Shown here: piece by piece, positions 5,011 through 5,061 of the stretch
How positions within the stretch are numbered: the stretch's first letter is position 1
Layout of the letters: the number at the start of each line of letters is the position of its first letter
NCBI GenBank assembly: GCA_021107195.1
Contig: JAIOTF010000390.1
Span: 1-5,061 of the forward strand
Origin: Anaerolineaceae bacterium
GTDB taxonomy: Bacteria; Chloroflexota; Anaerolineae; Anaerolineales; Anaerolineaceae
Reading direction: 5' to 3'
Length of the DNA: 5,061 nt
Position numbers and translations under genes: made by a program
Notes under the pieces: model-generated
Told to the model about the DNA's origin: nothing
The model's input: only the letters and a program-made list of their open reading frames with translations
The model's database searches: none

Positions 5011-5018
5011 CCGTAACC

Positions 5019-5051
5019 AAAAAGCTGATGGTGTATCACCGTCAGCTTTTT
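5019..5051 (+). terminator. Intrinsic terminator after the nitroreductase gene
   Basis: AAAAAGCTGA (5019-5028) pairs with TCAGCTTTTT (5042-5051), continued inward by a T-G wobble and GGTG/CACC (5030-5033/5037-5040) around a TAT loop. The T-run closes the right side and the A-run the left, so it could stop transcription from both directions. Confidence 0.85.
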
Positions 5052-5061
5052 GTTATCTTTA

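Overview
The window looks like chromosomal DNA of a Chloroflexota (Anaerolineae-like) bacterium. The evidence is an RNase J rather than an RNase E-type enzyme, a zinc-ribbon/single-TM/secreted-domain protein whose C-terminal half resembles a module I associate with Chloroflexota surface proteins, mixed codon use near 50% G+C, and intergenic palindromic repeats. The taxonomic call is inference; no rRNA or other marker is present.

Layout. Positions 2-55 hold the last 17 codons of a gene running in from the left, possibly an ANL-superfamily (acyl-CoA synthetase type) enzyme. Positions 56-437 are non-coding and carry a pair of C/G-rich inverted arms (127-169 and 258-302) that look like a small mobile-type repeat, followed by a dyad and a promoter directly in front of the protein-L-isoaspartate O-methyltransferase gene (pcm, 438-1100, +). 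The -10 box is so close to the ATG that the mRNA may be leaderless. pcm converges on the ribonuclease J gene (1232-2872, -). The gap between them holds a degenerate REP-like repeat and a clear intrinsic terminator for RNase J.

Upstream of RNase J is about 370 bp without a conventional gene, and this is the most interesting part of the window. Reading toward RNase J it contains a good extended -10 promoter, a short hairpin, a strong intrinsic terminator, a 13-codon ORF with an excellent Shine-Dalgarno site, and then the RNase J start. This can be read as an attenuated leader controlling RNase J, or as an independent small RNA followed by an unrelated start region.

A zinc-ribbon membrane-anchored protein of unknown function (3246-4322, -) lies upstream of that leader. 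It is divergent from a small FMN-dependent nitroreductase-family gene (4463-4972, +), which ends in a perfect REP-like palindrome and a strong intrinsic terminator.

The genes do not form an obvious pathway. pcm (repair of aged proteins), RNase J (RNA turnover) and the nitroreductase (flavin redox) are housekeeping or stress-type functions in separate transcription units. I see no CRISPR array, tRNA, rRNA, transposase, phage gene or defence system.
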